Shown here piece by piece: positions 46,101 to 57,927 of a DNA stretch of 64,000 nucleotides. The notes below the pieces were generated by a model. It searched no databases and had not been told where the DNA came from. It saw only the letters and a program-made list of their open reading frames with translations. The translations under genes were made by a program, and so were the position numbers. Every line of letters starts with the position of its first letter. Within the stretch, counting starts at the first letter, position 1. The DNA comes from Ampelocalamus luodianensis. Its lineage: Eukaryota > Streptophyta > Magnoliopsida > Poales > Poaceae. The stretch is from NCBI GenBank assembly GCA_036346255.1, contig CM070620.1, positions 56,902,522 to 56,966,521 on the forward strand. The letters are read 5' to 3'.

Positions 46101-47526
46101 TCACCCGGATGACGCGGTGAGGATGGGGATGCCGAAGATGGGCTGGCGACGAGGGCCGGCGGCGGTGCGGGGAGCTTCACTGCGGAGGGGTTAACCTGAG
46201 CAAAGCCAGCCACGCCGGGTCATCAGCATAGCACCAGCACACCCCAAGGGTGCTCCCAGAGCAAGGAATCGAGGGATGGGGGACTTACCGGAGCTGGGGA
46301 CGAAAGGGGGTAGTTGCGGCCGATTTGGGGGAAATATGAAATTTCGGCGCTCCCGTTGAAGCAACCTGAAATGGAGTGGTTGTTAAGCACCACCGAGGCG
46401 AGAGGGAGGTGCAGGAGTAAGGAGGGAGCCAAAGAACCACTGGAGCACCGTCGGCGGCAGGAGCTCCAAGCTCGGCAATGGCGAAATGGGCGCTGGGTGG
46501 TATGGGCTCGCTCGTCCTTAGAGAATGCAAGAGGAGCTGCGGGAGAGGAAAGGAAGCGAAGGGGTGACCGGAGCTTAAGTAGGTCGAGAAGCAAGAAAAT
46601 GCCGTTGCTTCCACGGGTCCTCTCGCCGCGCGCGCCGTGGCGCGACGGAGCAGTGAGACGCGACTAAGCGGGCGGTGGAGTGACGGGCATTAAATGCGAG
46701 ACCGTTGGCGAGGACGCGGAGTGGACAGGCGCCGCACACCCACGCCTGCTCGCCATCGACGACCTTGCGCGCGCCGAGAGAGGAGGACGGCGACGCGCGG
46801 CCGTCCGATCGCATCAAGGCGAGGGCACGATCGCGTTGAAACGGCATCCGCGACGGCGACCGCCCGATTGAAATCAACGGCCGCGAATCCGGCAACCGGA
46901 GTTGTCCGAATGCATACACGAACGCGAGCCGTCCGATGGAGATCCAACGGTCGAGCGCGCGCCGATCGATCGCGCCGATGCGCTTAGTTGACTCGACCGA
47001 GTCGGTTGGCTCGAGCCCAGTCGACTCGAGTCAATGAGCGAGCAAACCCAATAGAATTTGATTTTTGAGCTGAAACTTTTGGGGATTTAATTGAGGCATC
47101 AAATCAACTCCAAAATTTATGAAATTTTAACTGGGGCTTCCAGACTTAATGATTAACCTTCCATAAAATTTCCAGAGATTTTTGTGCACTAGAATTTTCT
47201 CAATAAATTCCAGAAGGTTATTTCAGAGGTTTGACCAAGGTTTGACTTGCATCTAAAATATTTCAAATAATTTCCAAAAATTATGAAATAATTCAGAGGT
47301 GTTACCAAGCAACCCTAGAACCAGGGAAAATTATTTCCAAGGGTTTGACAACAGATTTGACCAAGGAGGTTATTGACTTGATAAATGAGGCCTTTGATTT
47401 TTAAATTTCCCAAATTCTTTTACAGGAATTTCAGAAAAGTTTCAAAAGAAAAAGGATGAAGGAAAAGTTTTAATTTACCCTCATTTTATTACATTTGAAA
47501 CACAAGCCAAAATTTGGGATGTTACA
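43146..47526 (-). repeat. Chromovirus E 5' LTR
   Basis: Plus strand TGTGAGGACCCGGTTT to GGGATGTTACA. Copy of 35481-39859; dyad block at 43934-43982. Confidence 0.93.
43934..43982 (-). other. Conserved dyad block, LTR E (5')
   Basis: As in the other E LTR, with perfect CTATTCGAATAG; the CCCTGCAGGG palindrome reads ACCTGCGGGG here. Confidence 0.78.
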
Positions 47527-47531
47527 ACTTA
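47527..47531. repeat. Right target-site duplication of element E (ACTTA)
   Basis: Exact match to 35476-35480. Confidence 0.93.
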
Positions 47532-48413
47532 GCTGTGCCAGCATACCTTCGGAAGTGTGCTTTGGCTTAAAGGCGGTCTGAAGTGTGGGTACATTGGTAC
47601 ACCCCTGCAGGGTTAAAACTATTCAAATAGCCTCGTCCTAGGTTATGGACACGCTCGGATACACCCCCCAAGAACTAGACTACAACATTTAAATTAAAAT
47701 TTGATGGGTGGTACGAATCTGGGATTCGTGCTATTGTTGTGGTGACTATTGGGATAGTCACTTCTAGGATGTTTATCTCTATTCTTTTGTATTATTATCC
47801 TTGTTGTATTTCAACCTTAAAAATGAATTGCAAACTTGCCTTCAAACTGTATTATATTATTGCAAATGAAAGTTGGCTTTATGCAAATGAAACATATGGC
47901 CTCCACTAAACAAGCCTGCATGTAGCATACGAATAGGTCCGCTAGTTCACACGTCAGTCTTGCGGGTACAAAGACAATCTTTGTACTCGTGTGCTTTGCT
48001 TAATGTTTTGTTGCGAGAGGAAGAAGGTGAGCCCCAAGGGCCTCACTACGTGAGTCGTGTTGCCGATTCGTGGGCGACTAGACTTGGCGGTCGGTCGGAT
48101 GCCTTGTGGGTTGGAGGCACGCGATTGGCTTTGTTTATAGCCATCTTATGGCACTTTGCTTCATTGTCGTTCTGTTTATTTTTGTATCTTGGCACATCGG
48201 CCCTTATGCGTAATAACTCTACTATTTGTTTATCTTCCGTTTGGTAGTGTAGTGTTTGGACTCTATGTTTGGAATGGAGTTGATGTCTAATTTTGTACCG
48301 AGGTGTGTATCTTGCTCGGGAAGTATACATATCTCGAGATCGATTTATTTGATTTGTGATGCTAGGACCGGTGGTTGGTTAACATTACAAGCCAAATAAA
48401 CGGGGTCCTCACA
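47532..48413 (+). repeat. Chromovirus C 5' LTR, second part
   Basis: Resumes C's LTR after E and ends GGGGTCCTCACA. It matches 57813-58690 of the 3' LTR. Confidence 0.92.
47601..47650 (+). other. Conserved dyad block, LTR C (5')
   Basis: CCCTGCAGGG, CTATTCAAATAG and GTCC...GGAC. Confidence 0.8.
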
Positions 48414-48417
48414 AAGT

Positions 48418-48429
48418 TGGTATCGAGCC
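48418..48429 (+). other. Primer-binding site of chromovirus C (variant)
   Basis: TGGTATCGAGCC, four bases after the LTR end, the same one-base-short variant as in E. Confidence 0.87.
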
Positions 48430-48851
48430 ATTCGACCGTAGTAACCCAAGCATAGTCGTCCTTAGGGTATTTTGAAAAAGCTTAATTTCAAAGTATAAAA
48501 GGGTTTATGAAAACCTAGGTAGATTCTCAGATTTTACTCCTTACCTATCTTAGCCTTCTACTCTCATCTTACTCTAATTTGAGTTTAAAACTTGGTTTCT
48601 CTCTTTCCTTTCAAAAGATAGTTACTACCTGTAGAATCGAGTCTTTGGGAGAACCATAGAGAATTAAGTCTAAGTAAAATTTGTGGGGTATAAGGGTAAG
48701 GTATATGTGAGTTTGCTAAGTGTCGATTTTTGTCAATTGGTTTTGTAACTTAAAAGTCTTGTGTTTGTTTTGTCTTTGTTAGTAAGTTATTTGCGATGGG
48801 TTGTCGACTTCTTGTTTTCCGGCTATTGTTAACTTGTCTTAGTGAAACAGG
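48430..48851 (+). other. Leader of chromovirus C
   Basis: AT-rich untranslated region between primer site and gag ATG; no supported gene. Confidence 0.75.
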
Positions 48852-49175
48852 ATGGCCGGAGAACGCGCGTGCGATCAGCGAGCTGGTCATGATGAGGAGC
48901 TTCCCCTCCTCAGACCATGGCTGAGGTGCTCGCTCAGATCGAGCGAAACCGCATGGACCAGACGCGCATCTTGGAGGTTATTGCTAGGAATACCTCCACT
49001 CTTGCCGGTGGTGGCGGCCACCAGACTCGTGGGGGACTTGCAGAGTTCCTCCGTACGCAGCCACCGACTTTCGCCCGCTCTGAGGATCCTCTCGATGCGG
49101 ATGATTGGCTGTGCATGGTTGAGCGAAAGCTCAACATAGCTCAGTGTCAGGCACAGGATAAGGCACTCTTCGCGT
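48852..49175 (+). pseudogene. gag: Chromovirus C gag, N-terminal part
   Basis: The ATG at 48852 (MAGERACDQRAGHDEE) directly follows an ACAGG context like that before gag of A. A slip near 48915 moves to the frame starting MAEVLAQIERNRMDQTRILE, which continues through SEDPLDADDW and VERKLNIAQCQAQDKALFA. The copia solo LTR interrupts the codons after ALFA at 49176; translation would run into it and stop at 49232-49234. Confidence 0.87.
49171..49175. repeat. Left target-site duplication of copia solo LTR (CGCGT)
   Basis: CGCGT before TGTTGGAG, repeated at 50495-50499. Confidence 0.92.
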
Positions 49176-50494
49176 TGTTGGAGATATGCCCTAGAGGCAA
49201 TCATATTGATGATGATATTTCATTGTATCCATGATTTAATAAATGTTCCTTGAATATTGCCTTTGTGTTGATTAACAAGTATGTGACTTGTTTGTGAAAC
49301 TCTTTACTTGTATGGTTATTCTAAAGTTGTCCCTAGTCGGAGTTCATGTGAGGACACACGTGAATGATGGATTAGCACATGTATCGGTTGATGACCATGT
49401 TTCACAGGTCATAGACATGGAGATGTCAAACCAATAATGTGGACACATGTTTAGAACATGGGGTTGGACCGACCCAACATGAGACATAGTAATTATTCTT
49501 ATGGTTCTCTCTACACAATGTGTACGCCTTGTCCTTAGACACGAGTTTGTCGTATGTACTTGAGATGTGAATCGACCTACTTAGGGGCTATCAAACGCTA
49601 CTCAATGAATCGGGTAGTTATAAAGGTAGCTTTCGGGTTTGTCATGAAGCATGCTTGCGAGGCATGGTCGGTCGAGATGGGATTTGCCCTCTCTACACCG
49701 AGAGATATCTCTGGCCCTCGAGTGATCGGATCCGAAATGCATGGCCATGCTACTTAAGGTTAAGAGTTAACCTAGTAAGGGATTCCGATCACGGGATCGA
49801 GAAAGAGTGGTCGACTTGGAGCTCGATTGAATATCGTGAGGCAAAGGGATTGGCATGTACATAACGTTGTGATGGTTCGTCCGATATGATCTTTACGTAT
49901 GTTTAGGAGTTGGCACGTCTTGCTAGAGGCCGCTACCAACTATTGACCAAGTATGTGTACTGCGTCATGTCTAAACATATGTGAACCATAGGGTCACACA
50001 CTTAAGGGTGAAGCCTAATTCGGATTGGATCTAAATTAGATCAGGCATTGAGTCCTAATGGGCCTCTATTCGTAGAAGCCCATTATAAGGACGTCTATAA
50101 AAGGAGGGCAGGGGCGCTGGTTGAGGTTGAGTTTTTCGTGACATCCTCAAACCACGGCGCCACCCTCCCACGCCCTAGTCGCTCGCGCGGATCTAGTAGT
50201 CCGGCGCGCGTCGCTTCCTCCCGTGCGTGTGGATACCTTTGGGCGCCGTGCATCGTGGCGTTGGGACGAACCGCAAGAAAGGAGCTGTGCGTGGGGCCGC
50301 GGCGAGGACGAGGAAGTTGTACGACTACTCGCCTCGACGTCTCGCATCAATCGAGTACGACTACACCGCCCGACGTCTTGCATCAACTTCCGCTTTCGCG
50401 TCTAGTGGTAAGACCGTGATCTATAATGCAGTGATCTTGGTTTACGGGTAGAATTTTTTAATTTGCGCTAGTGTAGCCTACCTGTTTCCCAACA
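49176..50494 (+). mobile_element. Ty1/copia solo LTR (Angela/BARE-like) inside gag of C
   Basis: Begins TGTTGGAGATATGCCCTAG and ends TTTCCCAACA, with perfect short terminal inverted repeat TGTTGG/CCAACA and CGCGT duplications. The start is the familiar opening of Angela/BARE-type LTRs of monocots. 1319 bases with a TATA box at 50096 and no internal coding domain, so it is a solo LTR. GC-rich frames at 50048-50451 lie in its transcribed part and are not supported. Confidence 0.92.
50096..50103 (+). promoter_or_regulatory. TATA box of copia solo LTR
   Basis: TATAAAAG in ACGTCTATAAAAGGAGGGCA. Confidence 0.78.
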
Positions 50495-50499
50495 CGCGT
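50495..50499. repeat. Right target-site duplication of copia solo LTR (CGCGT)
   Basis: Exact match to 49171-49175. Confidence 0.92.
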
Positions 50500-51285
50500 C
50501 CCACCAGCTTGAGGGCGCGGCACTCTCATGGTGGGAGAACTATCTCGCCATGCAGCCCGCGGGCCATGTGGTCGCGTGGGAGGAGTTCAGTCGACTTTTA
50601 AGTCGGCCCACATTCCCGATGGCCTGATGAAGCTGAAGAAGAAAGAATTCCTCGCGCTCAAGCAAGGGCGCAAATCGGTAACGGAGTACCTGTACGAGTT
50701 CAATCATTTGGCTCGTTATGCTCCAGGGGAGGTGGCCTCAGATGAGGATAAGCAGGAGAAGTTTATGGATGGCTTGTCTGAGGAGCTGCAGGACAGGCTG
50801 TCTATTGTGGACTTCCCCGACTTTCAGGCCTTGGTAGATAAGGCCATTGTTGCTGAGGATAAGGCAAAAGCACTGGGTGAGTCCCGCAAGCGCAAATGGG
50901 AGGCGCATCAGTCTACTCACACCAGCCTCACTCGTCCTCGGGCTGGGTCAGCACCAGTGGCCCGCTCTTTTGCTCCACCGGCGCCGAGGCCATCTGCACC
51001 AGCTCCTCGCCCACCGCAGGCCGTGTTTCAGCCACGTGCGCCTGCGATCCAGCAGCAGAGCGGCCTCCGCAATCCGGCGGCCGAGGTTACTTGTTTTCGC
51101 TGCCACAACAAGGGCCACTACGCCAACGCTTGCCCTCAGAGTGTTGCAGTAGCCCCTCGTCCTAATGGAGGACGCGGGCAGGGGAGTGGTCACCCACCTG
51201 ACCAGAAGGTTATTCAGAAGACCCAGGGTGCGAGCAGCGGTCGAGTCAACCACCTTTCAGCTGAGGAGGCTCAGGAGGCGCCAGA
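50500..51285 (+). pseudogene. gag: Chromovirus C gag, C-terminal part with zinc knuckle
   Basis: Gag resumes after the copia insertion. A LSWWEN-like block near 50525-50545 is in a shifted frame; then LKQGRKSVTEYLYEFNHLAR and FMDGLSEELQDRL follow in the long frame 50528-51493. CFRCHNKGHYANAC (51093-51134) is the CCHC knuckle. A Pro/Ala-rich linker (APAPRPPQAVFQPR) lies between core and knuckle. The frame runs on into protease without a stop, as expected for a fused gag-pol. Confidence 0.9.
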
Positions 51286-51690
51286 TGTCGTGATTGGTAC
51301 ACTTCTTGTTAATTCTCGTCCTGCTGCAGTATTATTTGATTCTGGAGCATCGCATTCTTTTATTTCAAGATCATTTGCTGCTGCTAGTGGTCTTCACTGT
51401 GTTCCTTTGGGAGTTCCTTTGCTCATCCGCTCTCCGGGGTCGGAAATGAGAGCTGATCTTCAGTGTCGGGATGTTCCTATCATAGTCGAGTAGTGGGGTT
51501 TTGGCAAACCTTATTCGCTCGATTCGTGATCCGGATGTGATTCTTGGCATGGATTGGTTGTCCCAACACTTGGGGCAAATCGATTGTGCCAGAAGATTGT
51601 CTATCTCACCACCCTTGAGCGAGCGGATCGGATTTTCGCCAGCCTTCAGGGGGCGCGCATCTATGTGCATTAGAAGCGAAGCCACCTTTG
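51286..51690 (+). pseudogene. pol: Chromovirus C protease
   Basis: Active site LFDSGASHSFISRSF at about 51330-51375, then LLIRSPGSEMRADL. A TAG at 51491-51493 follows the expected SVDLI position; the frame change near it leads to PDVILGMDWLSQHLGQIDC at 51532-51590. Both halves of the fold are recognisable. Confidence 0.87.
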
Positions 51691-52480
51691 CGGTCGGGAT
51701 GTTTCCATAGTATCCGACTTTGTGGATGTCTTTCCGAAGATTTGCAGGATGCCTCGGTTCGAGATCCGGAGTTTGTCATCGAGTTGCTGCCGTCTCGCCC
51801 TATCTCGGCGCGCCAGTATCGGATGCCTCCCAATGAGCTAGAAGAATTGAAGAAGCGGCTTGGCGAGCTCCAAGCAAAGGGTTTCATCCGTCCCAGTTCA
51901 TCTCCTTGGGGTTGTCCGTGATCTTTGTGAAGAAGAAGGACAAGACTTTGCGCATGTGCGTGGATTACCGTCCTCTCAATGAGGTGACGGTGAAGAACAA
52001 ATATCCTTTGCCCGCATTGATGATCTGTTTGATCGCTTGATCGAGCCTGTGTTCTCAAAGATTGATTTGAGAATGGGGTATCATCAGTCGTCGATCGATC
52101 GAGGATATTCGAAGACGGCTTTCACTACTCGTTATGGGTCATGCGAGTACACCGTCATGTCCTTTGGCTTAACCAATGCTCCACCTTGTTCATGAACCTT
52201 ATGAATTCAGTATTCATGGAGTATTTGGATAAATTTGTGGTGGTCTTTATTGATGATATTCTTATCTATTCCAAGATCAAGCGAGCATCTTGCCGAGCAT
52301 CCAAGATTGTTTTGGGCAAATTGGAGCACCACAGTATCACGAAGTTCAACAAATGCGAGTTCTCGTTGAAGGAAGTGGCATTTTGGGCCATGTTCTTTCA
52401 ATGGAGGCATAGTGTGGATCCCAAAGAAAGTCACGATGTTCTATCTTGGGGTCACCAAGTCGATCATCGATGTCGGAGTT
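51691..52480 (+). pseudogene. pol: Chromovirus C reverse transcriptase
   Basis: Pieces in order: DPEFVIELLPSRPISARQYR and FIRPSSSPWGCP (51755-51920), then in another frame VKKKDKTLRMCVDYRPLNEV (51930-51990), a degraded SGYHQ block near 52070-52090, a GLTNAP block near 52170, and YLDKFVVVFIDDILIYSK (52222-52275) with the catalytic Asp pair. At least four frame changes. Many breaks lie where relatives have CAG or CTG. Confidence 0.87.
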
Positions 52481-53004
52481 TTCTCGCTTAGCGGGTTATT
52501 ACCGCCGCTTTATCGAGAACTTCTCCAAAATCGCAAAGCCGATGACCGAATTGCTCAAGAAGGATAAGAAGTTTGTGTGGTCCTCGATTGCGATGAGAGC
52601 TTTGGGAGCTCAGCGGCGATTGACTTCACCCCATCCTCACTCTTCCCGATATCCACAAGAGCTTCGATATTTATTGCGATGCCTCTCGTCGTGGACTTGA
52701 TGTGTTCTTATGCGGGAAGGCAAGGCGGTTGCCTATGCATCCAGCGATTAAGACCTCACGAGCTCAATTATCCCACCCATGATTTAGAGTTGGTGCTGTG
52801 GTTCATGCACTCAAGATTTGGCGGCATTATCGATCGGTAATCACGTGAGGTGTATTCCGACCACAAGAGTTTGAAATACTTATTCACTCACCAGATCTGA
52901 ACCTCGAGCGAGAGGAGATGGCTAGAATTGATCAAAGATTTTGACATGGGTATTCAAGATCATCTGGCAAGGCCAATGTAGTTGCTGATGCACTTAGCCG
53001 AAAG
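52481..53004 (+). pseudogene. pol: Chromovirus C RT connection and RNase H
   Basis: LAGYYRRFIENFSKIAKPMT with LLKKDKKFVWS (52485-52585), then an RNase H start near 52660 (YCDAS in a broken frame), a THDLEL block near 52775 and NVVADALSRKV-like sequence ending near 53005. All landmarks are present but in different frames. Confidence 0.8.
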
Positions 53005-54422
53005 GTGTATTGCAATACTCTGATGATCCAAGAGCAGCAACCTGCACTTCTTGCAGAATTTCAGCGTCTCAACTTGGGTTTGGTTGAGCATGGTTCCCTT
53101 GCTGCCTTGGTTGTGCAACCGACCTTGGTGGATCAAATCAAGGCAGCACAACAATCAGATGATGGTGTGGGTAAAATCAAGCAGAACATCAAGAATGGAT
53201 CCGCCAAGTGTTTCACAGAAGATGAGCACGGTGTCGTATGGTTTGGGCAGCGGCTTGTGGTCCCAAAGGTCCCAGAGTTGCGGGATTTGATTCTTCAGGA
53301 GGCCCATGAATCGCCTTTGTCCATCCATCCCGGGGCCACCAAAATGTACCAAGATCTGCGTCAGAGATTCTGGTGGACTCGCATGAAGCGCGAGATTGCT
53401 AGGTTCGTGGCCAGATGTGACATATGTTGTCGCGTCAAGGCCGAGCATCAGCGTCCAGCGGGTCTTCTTCAGCCCTTGCCTACACCAGAATGGAAGTGGG
53501 ATTCTGTAGGCATGGATTTTATCACTGGTCTGCCCCGTACTCCTGCGGGGAAGGATGCATTATGGGTTATCATTGATCGATTGACCAAGGTGGCCCATTT
53601 CCTTCCAGTGCGATCGAAGATTGATGTGAATCAGCTAGCGGATCTTTACATATCCCGCATTGTGAGTCTGCATGGTGTGCCACGAACGATAGTGTCAGAT
53701 CGTGGTTCTCTTTTCACTTCCGATTTTGGCACGATCTGCGGAGGCCATGGGTACCGTCTTTCGTTCGACTCATCCTATCATCCTCGGTGATCGATGGTCG
53801 ACGGAGCGCGTCAATCGGTGCTTGAAGATATGCTCGTGCTTGTGTTCTTTCCTATGGAAAGAATTGGGAGAAGTGCCTACCGCTTGCCGAGTTCTCCTAC
53901 AACAACAGCTTCCAGGCTAGTCTCGGTATGGCACCATTTGAGGCTTTGTATGGACGGCGCTGCAGAACACCGTTGAACTGGTCAGAAACTGGTGAAAGGC
54001 AGTTCTTTGGTCCAGATTCCATCAATGAGGCTGAAAGTCAAGTGCAGTTGATTCGTGAGCACTTGCGTGTGGCTCAGTCCAGGCAGAAGAGCTATGCAGA
54101 TCGTCGTCGCCGTGAGTTGAGTTTCCAGCCCAATGACTTTGTGTATCTCAAAGTCTCGCCTCTGAAGGGACATCGTCGTTTCGGTGTCAAGGGCAAACTG
54201 GCTCCTCGATATGTCGGGCCATATCGCATCATCAAGAAAGTGGGAGCTGTTGCATACAAGTTGGAGTTGCCAGCTACACTTGAAGGGGTGCATGATGTTT
54301 TCCATGTGTCACAATTGAAGAAGTGCCTCCGTATTCCAGTTGAGGAAACACCATTGGAAAATATCGATGTGCGTGAAGATCTGCCTTATCGTGAGCGTCC
54401 GTTCGTATCCTCGAAGAAGTGA
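53005..54422 (+). pseudogene. pol: Chromovirus C integrase
   Basis: Frame 53005-53790 gives the zinc motif (HPGATKMYQ, CDICCRVKAEH) and the core with Asp in VGMDFITGLP and Asp in IVSDRGSLFT. It derails at about 53725, so the Glu-bearing TERVNQ block (53805-53820) lies in another frame. Frame 53928-54422 supplies MAPFEALYGRRC, KSYADRRRRELSFQPNDF, GVKGKLAPRYVGPYRII and HDVFHVSQLKKCLRIP. Two or three frame changes disable it. Confidence 0.9.
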
Positions 54423-54535
54423 ACGCAGAACAAGGAACCGTGTGATCAAGTTCCTTAAAGTTCGGTGGTCGAACCACTCCGAGGATGAAGCCACTTGGGA
54501 GCGGGAAGATCGTCTCGGCAGATTACCCATCCTTC
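54423..54535 (+). pseudogene. pol: Chromovirus C chromodomain
   Basis: Reads RRTRNRVIKFLKVRWSNHSE then DEATWEREDRLG in the frame 54340-54588, one frame away from integrase. Confidence 0.82.
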
Positions 54536-54570
54536 TTCTCCCAGATCGATCGAATCTCGGGCGAGATTCT

Positions 54571-54583
54571 GTAAGGGGAGATT
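54571..54583 (+). other. Polypurine tract of chromovirus C
   Basis: GTAAGGGGAGATT just before the 3' LTR start TGTAACAG at 54584. Confidence 0.85.
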
Positions 54584-55485
54584 TGTAACAGCCCTAATTT
54601 AGGGTTTGTATTTCAAATGTAAAATTTTGAGGAGAAATAAAAACTTTTGTTGTCTCATCAAATCATTTGGAAGTTTTCCAAATTTTCCCTAGCAATTTCC
54701 ATTTTCTAGAATTAAATTCTTGTGAATGGAAATTGTTGTCAGCAAATTCTTAGCTTTCAAACTTATGATCATCCTCTGAAATTATTTTTCCTATCATCTT
54801 GATCATCCTATCTACCTCCCTGAATTATTTCACAATTTTTAGATTTTAGTTGCTATTTCAAATGCCCAAGTCAAACCAGTTTAGAAATCTGGTCAAACCC
54901 TTAGGCAGCAGCTTGTGAATTTTCTTGGGAGAAATCTAATGCATGAAAACTCCTGGAAAAATTTCACAAGGTGGTCCTCTGTTCCAGTTAGCTTCCATAA
55001 AAATTTTGAAATTTTTGGAGCCCTGGAGCTATCTCTAAAAATTTCCCAAAACCTCTCTATCTTTTAAATCGAATTCTGAAAACACTGTTTGTCGGGCCCG
55101 AACCACACTTGGGCTCGAGTCCGACCGCACTAATGGACTCGGTCGCGTCAACTAATCGCACCGCCCGAGTCCAATCAATCGTGACCGTCCGATGAAGATC
55201 GAACGATCCACGCCGCGCGCGCAACCGACCTGTCCAATGCATACACCAATCTCGGCCGTCCATTTCGATCCAACGGTCGGTGCGTTTACGATCAAGTCAA
55301 ACCACCGGTTCGCACCGCCGACGATCGGCCGACAGGCGGTCCCACTGCAGCTGTTTCGCCACGCCGTTCGCCAGCTCGGCAGCGCTTCGCCGCCAGCTCT
55401 CGCCGGCTCGCCGCTGCATGCACGCCGCCACCTCGCCTCACCGGTCTTTTCACCGCCACCGCCTCACCTCGCGCCTCGCTGCTCC

Positions 55486-55493
55486 TACAAAAG
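55486..55493 (+). promoter_or_regulatory. TATA-like box of C 3' LTR
   Basis: TACAAAAG, same context as at 33163. Confidence 0.55.
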
Positions 55494-57876
55494 CCCACGA
55501 GGGTTTTCCTACCTCGCTTCGTCTCCATTGCCTTTCTTCTCCACCGAGCTCCGTGAGCCGTGAGCATCGCCGCGACGCCTCGGCGTTCTCGCCGCTCGGT
55601 GATCTCGAGCACGGCCGATCGCGCCACGGCGTGTTCCACATCCTCGGAAGTAAACCCCTCAAGGAATTTCGGATTTCATCGTGCGTGAGGCTGCGCGTGG
55701 GCTTTCTTCTCCAAGTCCGCGAAACCGCCTTTTCCGCCGCCGTATCTTCTCCAGTGAGCTCCAACTCGATTCCTTGCTCGGAGCGCCACCGACTCCACCT
55801 TTCTTCTCCACTCTCACTCGCCCTCTCGCTCACCCGGTGCTCCCACCGTTGATCGCCTTGCGCCGCCGCGGGCTCTCGTCGCCGAGCCACTCCGGTGCCT
55901 CTCCGTCGTCGCCAAGCACACCGGTGAGTTCCTGGTAACTCACTGATGCCCATGCGCGCGCTAATTTTCATTGTCTACCTCTCTGGTGCAGCCGCACCTT
56001 GTCACCCCACTGCCGGCCGCCGTGTTCCGTCGCCGCGCCACCTCTGTGCATCTCCAGCTGCCCCGCGACCACCCTTAGCTTCAGCAACCTCTGGGCGACC
56101 CATTTTGGCGTCGCCGTGACGCCCGCGCCGCCACTCCTTCGCGGCGGCGGTTTCAGTCGAGCGGCCCGATCCTCTCGTTCTTGGTGTGCTTATCTCTGCT
56201 TTCATCGTCATTAGGCCCCACCTCCTCAAGCATTGTAGTTAGTCGCTAATCATGCTTATGATTGTTCTTTAGTTCACTCTCGTGCGTGATCAAAATTGGT
56301 ATTGGAGGTTTGAAAGTATTATAATTCTAGTTCTCTGTATGTTTCTATGTTGTCGTTTTTTCATTGTCGATGGCGAAAATTGGTATCATGCTTGCTATTA
56401 GGTTTTGTAAACTTGATGTCTCCTTTGTTGTGGTGGTTAGCTTTGAAATCGCTTAGTTAGTATCTTTAAGTTTCTAAGCTCTTGTTTTCATGTTTGATCA
56501 TAAGGGATAGTTAGTGATCATGTTATTGTCTCTGCACTTTTGAGTTGTCGCTATAAGATTTGGTGTAGTAGCCGCATGTTTGAAACTTGTTAGCCATGCA
56601 AAATCTTGGTGTGGTGGTTAGGGGTCTGAATAGCTGAGCATCCTTAGCATCCTATCTTAGGTAGAAGATTTTTTTTGTTTAGCATCTCATAGTTGGATAC
56701 TTGACTCGTTAGTGTTGTCAATAGCTTTTGTAGGTTTCAGAATATCGACTAATAATGGTTGAGTTAGAGAAACTAGCTGTTTTTGATATATTAACTTGAT
56801 GATTGAATAATAGATGTGCACACAATCACCATCAAAGTCTGTCCAAAGTTTAAATCATATAAGAGGTTTAATTTTGTGGTTAACCTGACAAATAAGTGAG
56901 TGGGTCTCTGTAGCAGTTTTTTGTCATTCTTTTTGTGATGGTCTAGCCTCTGTGTACCAATTGGTGTTTGTGTTTGATTATTGAATTTTGCCGGTGTTAT
57001 TCGTTCTTATTCGCTGTTATTTGTTCTATCGTTAGGCTTCGATATTTGCGGCAACCCTGAGAGCGATCCTCTGCAATGTGTTGAGCATTACGAGCAACAA
57101 GAACTGAACAAGCGCTTTGATCATGTTTATCCCAATTTTAAAGTCTAATATTTTGTTTCAACTATATGTATGCATCGCTTAATTTGTGTTAAATTGATTA
57201 GTTAAATCCGTAGTTTGCATATCACAGTAGACAAAACATTGACCTCTACTACCCGAGCCTAGGTTATTTGTCGTGATTAGAGGTCATTTGGATGATCTCT
57301 TGTCACTTAGTAGATCCGGTCAACACGCTAGACATGCTTAGTATCGGTAGAAATGGCGGTTATCGACTTTAGTCGGTAACCTTGATCACACAAAATTTAC
57401 TATAACTTTATGTTTTAGCATTTACTGCTATGTTTAATTGCAAAATTAAAAAAATGAAAACAAAAATGATTTAGACTTGGGCACAATGGTAAGACTGTGT
57501 GATCTGTTGGGTGTGATCGAAAGGTGCCCGAGTCGCTTAAGGACCGAGTTACTTGCGCCACCGTCTTGAGCATTTTGCGTGCTAACCACACTAGAGTATA
57601 TGGGACCTCTCTTGACCTAGTACTTTGGCGTGTATTGGCTCCGGTCGCAGGAGGTCGCAGGAGGGATGGAGGTGGGAGCATGGTAGTTGTCCAAAAGCTT
57701 TATCCCGAGTGGGTAGTTGTCTTTCGGCTTTACCATGTAAGCGTATGGGTTTCTATCCATACGAGCGGCTCGTAGTTAATACACAATATTGGAAAAAGTC
57801 TCGTAGGACTTAGTGTGCAAAGATACCTTCTAAGTGTGCTTTGGCTTAAAGGCGATGCAAGTGTGGGTACATTGGT

Positions 57877-57927
57877 ACACCCGCAGGGTTAAAACTATTC
57901 GAATAGCCTCGTCTAGGTTATGGCCAC
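57877..57927 (+). other. Conserved dyad block, LTR C (3')
   Basis: Perfect CTATTCGAATAG at 57895-57906; the flanking dyads are weakened by small changes (CCCGCAGGG, GTC...GGCC). Confidence 0.75.

Larger units (their letters stand above)
35481..47526 (-). mobile_element. Chromovirus E, minus strand, internally deleted
   Basis: Complete element in reverse: 5' LTR 43146-47526, primer site 43130-43141, leader, partial gag, RT tail, RNase H remnant, integrase, chromodomain, polypurine tract and 3' LTR 35481-39859, flanked by ACTTA. The internal region is only about 3.3 kb, against 4.8 kb in C without its insertion. The 4379 and 4381 base LTRs are almost the same; differences sit mostly at CTG/CAG/CCG. 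Confidence 0.95.

Noticed and set aside
48852..49139. 95-residue frame starting at the gag ATG of C as an independent protein
   Set aside because: Only its first 20 or so codons are gag; the rest is the out-of-frame shadow of the MAEVLAQIERN gag frame.
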